The notes under the pieces were generated by a model, which saw nothing but the letters and a program-made list of their open reading frames with translations, did not search any database and had not been told where the DNA came from. From contig CM031616.1 in NCBI GenBank assembly GCA_018398815.1, positions 23,529,404 to 23,593,403 on the forward strand: a stretch of DNA of 64,000 nucleotides. Direction: 5' to 3'. Origin of the DNA: Conus ventricosus (taxonomy: Eukaryota > Mollusca > Gastropoda > Neogastropoda > Conidae). This document shows, piece after piece, positions 59,609-64,000 of the stretch. Made by a program: the position numbers and the translations under genes. The stretch's first letter is position 1, and each line of letters opens with the position of its first letter.

Positions 59609-60032
59609 CTGGTCACAAGGAAAGAGAAAGCAATTAAGAACAGCAAAAACAGTACATTTCATGTATCTCTACAACATATGCAAGAACCAAATTTCATTGT
59701 CTGTTGCACTCCATCTTTTCAATGGATTGGGCAACAGCGAGACAGACAATACATTTACTCTGGATATCGACGATAAAATCAGAAACTTTCATTCAAAGAT
59801 CTTTTTGAAACACTGACATATTAGTATTATTACCTTCAGGAATATTCTCTAACACAGTTCCACTCAATTGAAATTCATGAGTAATGATATATGAACATTT
59901 CAAACTTTTTTACGGATGGTGGGGAACAGCAAGAAATGGCCTTCATCATTCTTACTCATCTCTTTCACTTATACTGAATGTTATGTTGGCTCTTTCTCAT
60001 TAGTCAAATGTGTCATTTCAGTTTCAGACCAG

Positions 60033-60625
60033 GGGCCTTCCCCGAAGATGGAGTATGGCTGCCTTAACGGCAGGACAAAAAACGGTCATACACACAAAAC
60101 TCCACTGCCTGTCTATACAGGCAGTGTCCGCAGGAGTATCAGCCTGCGTACGCAGAAAGAAAGAAAGAAAGACCAGGGGTCGGAATAGCTCAGTTGGTAG
60201 AGCGCCAGACTCGTAATCCAAGGGTTGCAGGTTCGAATCTCCGCCGGGCCATTTCGGTACAGAGGCATTTTTCCCTCGGAGTTAACATTGGTTCTGACTC
60301 CATTTCCCATACAGTCCTTTGAATAAGACTATAAACCGAGGTTCCGTGTGTGAACGCACACCTAACAACTTGCACACACATAAAATCCCATCACCAACTT
60401 TCGGAAAGAGAAGGCCAGTTTGGCCGTTGCCATGGATGACACGTTACACATAGCATGCACCTTCCCTGAATATGGAGTGTGGCTGCCTTAATGGCGGGAT
60501 AAAAAACGATAATACACACAAAACTCCACTCTCTTTGTTGAGCAGATGGGACCAATACCTGCCTGTCTATAAGGGAGTGTCCGCAGGAGTATCAGTCTGC
60601 GTACACAGATGAAGAAGAAGAAGAA
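60033..60625 (+). mobile_element. Nested SINE pair: tRNA-headed SINE split by a truncated SINE
   Basis: The outer SINE (60033-60035 joined to 60180-60625) lies between GTTTCAGACCAG at 60021-60032 and 60626-60637. It has an A box (60190-60207), a B box (GGTTCGAATC, 60231-60240), the body shared with 38876, and a tail module GAATATGGAGTGTGGCTGCC ending in GAA repeats (60611-60625). The inner piece (60036-60169) is a second copy of that tail module only (GAAGATGGAGTATGGCTGCC to a GAAA repeat), flanked by AGACCAGGGG at 60026-60035 and 60170-60179. Confidence 0.9.
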
Positions 60626-60684
60626 GTTTCAGACCAGAACAATGGTGATGATGATCCTGCATGATCTACTGTGTTTACCTGTGT

Positions 60685-60685
<1 letters not shown>

Positions 60686-60751
<66 letters not shown>

Positions 60752-60770
60752 TGTGTGTGTGTGTGTGTGC
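60686..60770. repeat. (GT)n microsatellite
   Basis: About 40 GT units with rare interruptions, followed by GCATG/TGTG-rich sequence to 60855. Confidence 0.95.
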
Positions 60771-61059
60771 TTGCATGCTTGCATGAGTGTGTGTTCGTGT
60801 GTGTGTGTGAGCATGCGAGCGTGCATGAGCGTGTACATGTGTGTGTGTGTGTGCATGTATGCATACCTGCACACAAGTGTTTTCTTCCATAGTCTAAGAA
60901 CCCACGCACATTGATGTGTACTGCTTCTACTTTGTAGGCTTGAAAGTTTTTTTTTAAACCTGCAATTTCTTTTTTCAGTCTGCATGGAGCAGTATGGAAG
61001 ACCAAGCACCTGTCCTGACCCTGATCTTGAACTTGTCCTGTCAGACGTTTTCTCAGGAC

Positions 61060-61690
61060 CAGAAAACAGCACATGTCACACCTCTTCAAGAAGTCAGAAT
61101 GAGAACTACAGACCCACTTCACCTACATCACCCATAAAGTCATGGAGTATATCACTTCATGCACCACGCACAAGACAATGACCTCATTCATTCCAGAACA
61201 ACATGGAATCTGGCAAGGAAGGTCCAGCAAAACCCAGCTTTCAAGGCTTGGCTGATGAGCTGGACACTGATCTTCAGGCAAGGAAGCAGGTCAGTCTGAT
61301 ACTAATGGACTTCCAGGCGACTTTTGATGCACAAATTGTCACATAATGAGATCAAGTGTTGAATCAATGCCTGAATACCTCCCGAAACACCAACGACAAG
61401 GAGTTGTCATTGACAAAGCAATGTTACCTCATCCTTGTGGCTTTATTCTGGGTCTAGTGTTGTTCCTCCTTTACATGAGCTTACTAACAAGAATGATTCC
61501 AGCACAAGGATTTCTGCGTGATGACAACATCTGCCCATGCCCTATCTCACCTGACAAAGACCACGCTACGCCGCAAGAAGATCTCCAAAAGCTTGAGGAG
61601 AGGTTCGAGTCAAAAGCATGAGGGGAGACTCGAGTCACAAGCTTCCATTCTGACAAGTGTCAATTCCTCAGAGCAACCATAGGCAAGAAA
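61060..61690 (+). mobile_element. Degenerate LINE reverse-transcriptase fragment, plus strand
   Basis: Pieces of non-LTR RT survive across frames: NYRPxS-like text near 61100, EQHGIWQGRSSKTQLSRLAD, ELDTDLQARKQVSLILMDFQ (61190-61340), then ILGLVLFLLYMSLLT and DNICPCP in the place of GSVLGPLLFLLYINDLP and FADD, and SDKCQFLRAT near 61650. Several stops and shifts. The catalytic FADD box is lost. Confidence 0.65.
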
Positions 61691-62004
61691 ACATGAAAAC
61701 AGACCATAATATATATATATATATATATATATACGTTCTTCACAGCAACCACTACAAGAGGTTAACACCACTAAGAACCTTGGCTTCAATGTAGTGTAGG
61801 AGACTGAAGGCATGCCATACAAATGTTTACACATTCCACAGCAAACCGTTACCCATAAATAACCAGTACTTCTTCTTTCCCTTGACTACCGCCTTCATCA
61901 TTTTGAAGATTCTGTAGACTATAGGGGGTTTGCACGAAGTTGAAGTTGCCTGAGTTAGTGTTTGCTGGGCCGGGGGGAGGGGGGGACAGGGGGAGGGGTG
62001 TGGA

Positions 62005-63190
62005 TCAGATTAGGGATTTGAAGCCCTCCAGGGCGGGGCTGAGGGCAACCTCAGCAGGAAGGCTGTTCCAGTCGGGTATGGTCCTGGGGAAGAAGGATTT
62101 CTGTCTATACGGAGTCCTGCAGCTGGAAAGGTGGTATGTTGCTGGATGGGACCGCCGGGTTCCTTTGGGTGCAGTAGGATTTTGAGAGGGTTTGTGGCAT
62201 ATGTTGATAATGAGGCTTCCATAATGAAATTTGTAAAAGTTCACTAGTCGCGCCTTTCTCCTTCGTTCTGTGAGGGGGACCACTGAAGGGTTTCAAGCAT
62301 GTCGTGTACACTGGAGGTTTTCCAGTGTTGATGGGTGATCCAGCGAGCAGCTCGACGATGGATCACTTCCAGCTTCTTAATATCCTTCTCTATGTAGGGG
62401 TCCCACACAGAGCTGGCGTACTCAAGGGTTGGGCGGACTAGTGATAGGTAGGCTTGCTGCTTAATGCGCTGGGATCCTACTTTCAGGTTCCGTCTCAGTA
62501 GTCCCAAGAGTCTTGTTGGCATGGTTGGAGACACTGGAGATGTGGGGGCTCCAGCTGAGATCAGAAGTGATGGTGACGCCAGGGCATTTGGACTTACTGA
62601 CTGTGTCAAGGGTGTGGCCACGGAGAGTGTAGTTTGAGGGTAGGGGGTTTCTCTTCCGGCTCACTCGCAGTGTCTGGCATTTGTCTGGATGGAAACTCAT
62701 GAGCCATCTCTGCTCCCACTCTGCGAGTCGATCGAGATCCTTCTGGAGGGCTTGCTGGTCGCTGGTGGAGGAGATAGTTTTGTGGCACAGAGTGTCATCA
62801 GCAAAGAGACGAGCAGTGGAGGACAGTCTAGTCGGCATGTCATTGATGTAGAGTAGGAATAGGCTAGGCCCAAGAACAGAACCTTGGGGAACTCCAGACT
62901 CCACAGGGACAGGACTGGAACAAGTGGAAGTAGCTCCATCCACCACTACTGACTGCTGTCTACCCAAGAGGAAATTCTTAATCCAAGTGTGTGCTTTACC
63001 TGTGATACCAAGGGAATGGATCTTGTGGAGCAGGACGGAGTGACAGACTTTGTCAAACGCCTTGGAAAAGTCCATGATCAGAGCGCCTGTTTTCCAGCCT
63101 CAAGGTTTATGGATAGCTCGTCTACAAGTCCAATGAGCTGGCTTTCACAGGAGCGCTGACGTCTGAAGCCGTGCTGTGCTTTGGTATAAT
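62005..63190 (-). mobile_element. LINE reverse-transcriptase fragment, minus strand, frameshifted
   Basis: From about 63184: AQHGFRRQRSCESQLIGLVD and ELSINLEAGKQA, then (63075) MDFSKAFDKVCHSVLLHKIH, GVPQGSVLGPSLFLLYINDM, RLFADDT, then LQKDLDRLAEWEQRWLMSFH and PDKCQTLRVSRKRNP. After another shift come RTLGLLRRNLKVGSQRIKQQ-like text, YASSVWDPYIEKDIKKLEVI and HRRAARWITH. The last frame (62283-62005) ends SFFPRTIPDWNSLPAEVALS. The blocks are those of Jockey/CR1-type non-LTR RT with the C-terminal thumb region. FADD is intact, but at least three frameshifts make it a dead copy, 5'-truncated. Confidence 0.8.
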
Positions 63191-64000
63191 CCATATAAAA
63201 TTAATTTGGTATTTCGTATAATCCATCCTCAAATTCAGGCAGACATCGACCCCACTGTGCAACTCCACCTCCTGCCCTGTCCCTTTCTGCACAGCAGACG
63301 ACCAAACAATTTCTTTTCTTCCCTTTGAAGATGACCCGTGAAATATCTAATCATCTAGGGTTTGAGAAAGTGGCACTGGTCTCGATACCTAAACACGGTG
63401 AAAAGCAATGATATTTAAACTATTAAAAGCAGACCTGCTCTATTGGGGGGAGGGGGGGGGGGGGGGTGCGTGTGTGTGTGTGTGAATCTTTTGTGAATAT
63501 GCAAAGGGAACAAACTAGAAAAAAAAGGAAATGGATGAAAGAGAGCAATGTACCGCATCATGAATAGTGCTGTGCTCTCCAAGTTCTTCAATTGCGCGCC
63601 AACTGCCAGTCTTTGGTAATGCTACAGTTTAGAGGATCCCATCCATTCAAAACCCCACTTGATGGCAATACTTGTAGGTAAGCTATAAAGCCCTTCCCTC
63701 TCTCCATCCCACCCCCCTTCTCTTGCCCTTACCTCCATCCCTATTGCTGACTAGATTACTTCCCTTCTAACGTGAGATTTTCTACTTACACTTGAACTTG
63801 ACTTTAGGGCGTAGTAAGCCTCGCGGCTTTTTAGATGCCCTAGTCTTTCTTGTTTTCTTTAGATTTTCTTCTGTATGGATTGCGCATTTTCATTTCTCTT
63901 GACAATGAACTTTTTGTCCCTAATACCTTTTTCTTTTTTCCAGAAGGTCTTTAAATAGATTAATGTTTTTTGCAGTTTTTGCTACTTTTGTTAATTTGTT
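63191..64000. other. No gene or element recognised
   Basis: A poly-G tract followed by GT repeats lies at about 63444-63484. The sequence is otherwise featureless to me. The missing first exon of SSBP1 could lie here or beyond, but I could not identify it. Confidence 0.5.

Noticed and set aside
60592..61122. His/Thr-repeat protein
   Set aside because: Translation of a GT microsatellite next to LINE remnants.

Overview
This is animal nuclear DNA. Two multi-exon genes can be read through GT/AG-bounded exons, separated by long introns full of microsatellites, minisatellites, SINEs, LINE remnants, tyrosine-recombinase retroelements and cut-and-paste transposons. The repeat style (tRNA-headed SINEs ending in GAA repeats, DIRS-like elements, CT/CA microsatellites) suggests an invertebrate, most likely a gastropod mollusc. 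That placement is an inference; nothing here names a species.

Positions 6252 to 42601 (+) carry 19 recognisable exons of the 3' half of CKAP5 (XMAP215/ch-TOG, a TOG-domain microtubule polymerase). They run from the end of a TOG4-like domain through TOG5 to the C-terminus and stop codon, with a putative 3' UTR to about 45.03 kb. One exon (13858-14062) carries an apparent one-base insertion. A conserved block of roughly 90-100 residues is missing where the assembly has 1,000 N (33041-34040). On the opposite strand, 50552 to 59608 (-) holds five exons of SSBP1, the mitochondrial single-stranded DNA-binding protein; its first exon with the start codon was not found. The two genes converge, with about 5.5 kb between the CKAP5 polyadenylation signal and the SSBP1 stop codon.

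The rest is largely mobile DNA. The clearest set is a group of five hAT-like elements (2364-3805, 3831-4890, 9808-10232, 45750-47175, 53222-53620), each with matching terminal inverted repeats and a perfect 6-bp target duplication. Three keep BED-like zinc-finger N-termini, and one also keeps the C-terminal end of the transposase. Two elements have TTAA target sites and THAP-domain remnants (1314-5875, 18817-19953), which fits the Kolobok superfamily. The second sits inside a DIRS-like retroelement (18027-21316), and a second DIRS copy (27511-30797) shows the unoccupied TTAA site. The second DIRS copy has inverted termini and an internal complementary region. Several tRNA-derived SINEs occur, including one nested pair with both target duplications readable, plus an 847-bp composite retroposon and a 1.1-kb polyadenylated retrocopy.

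I found no new multi-gene biological system. The interest of the window lies in its readable insertion history, the 6-bp-TSD hAT group and the SINE mosaics.
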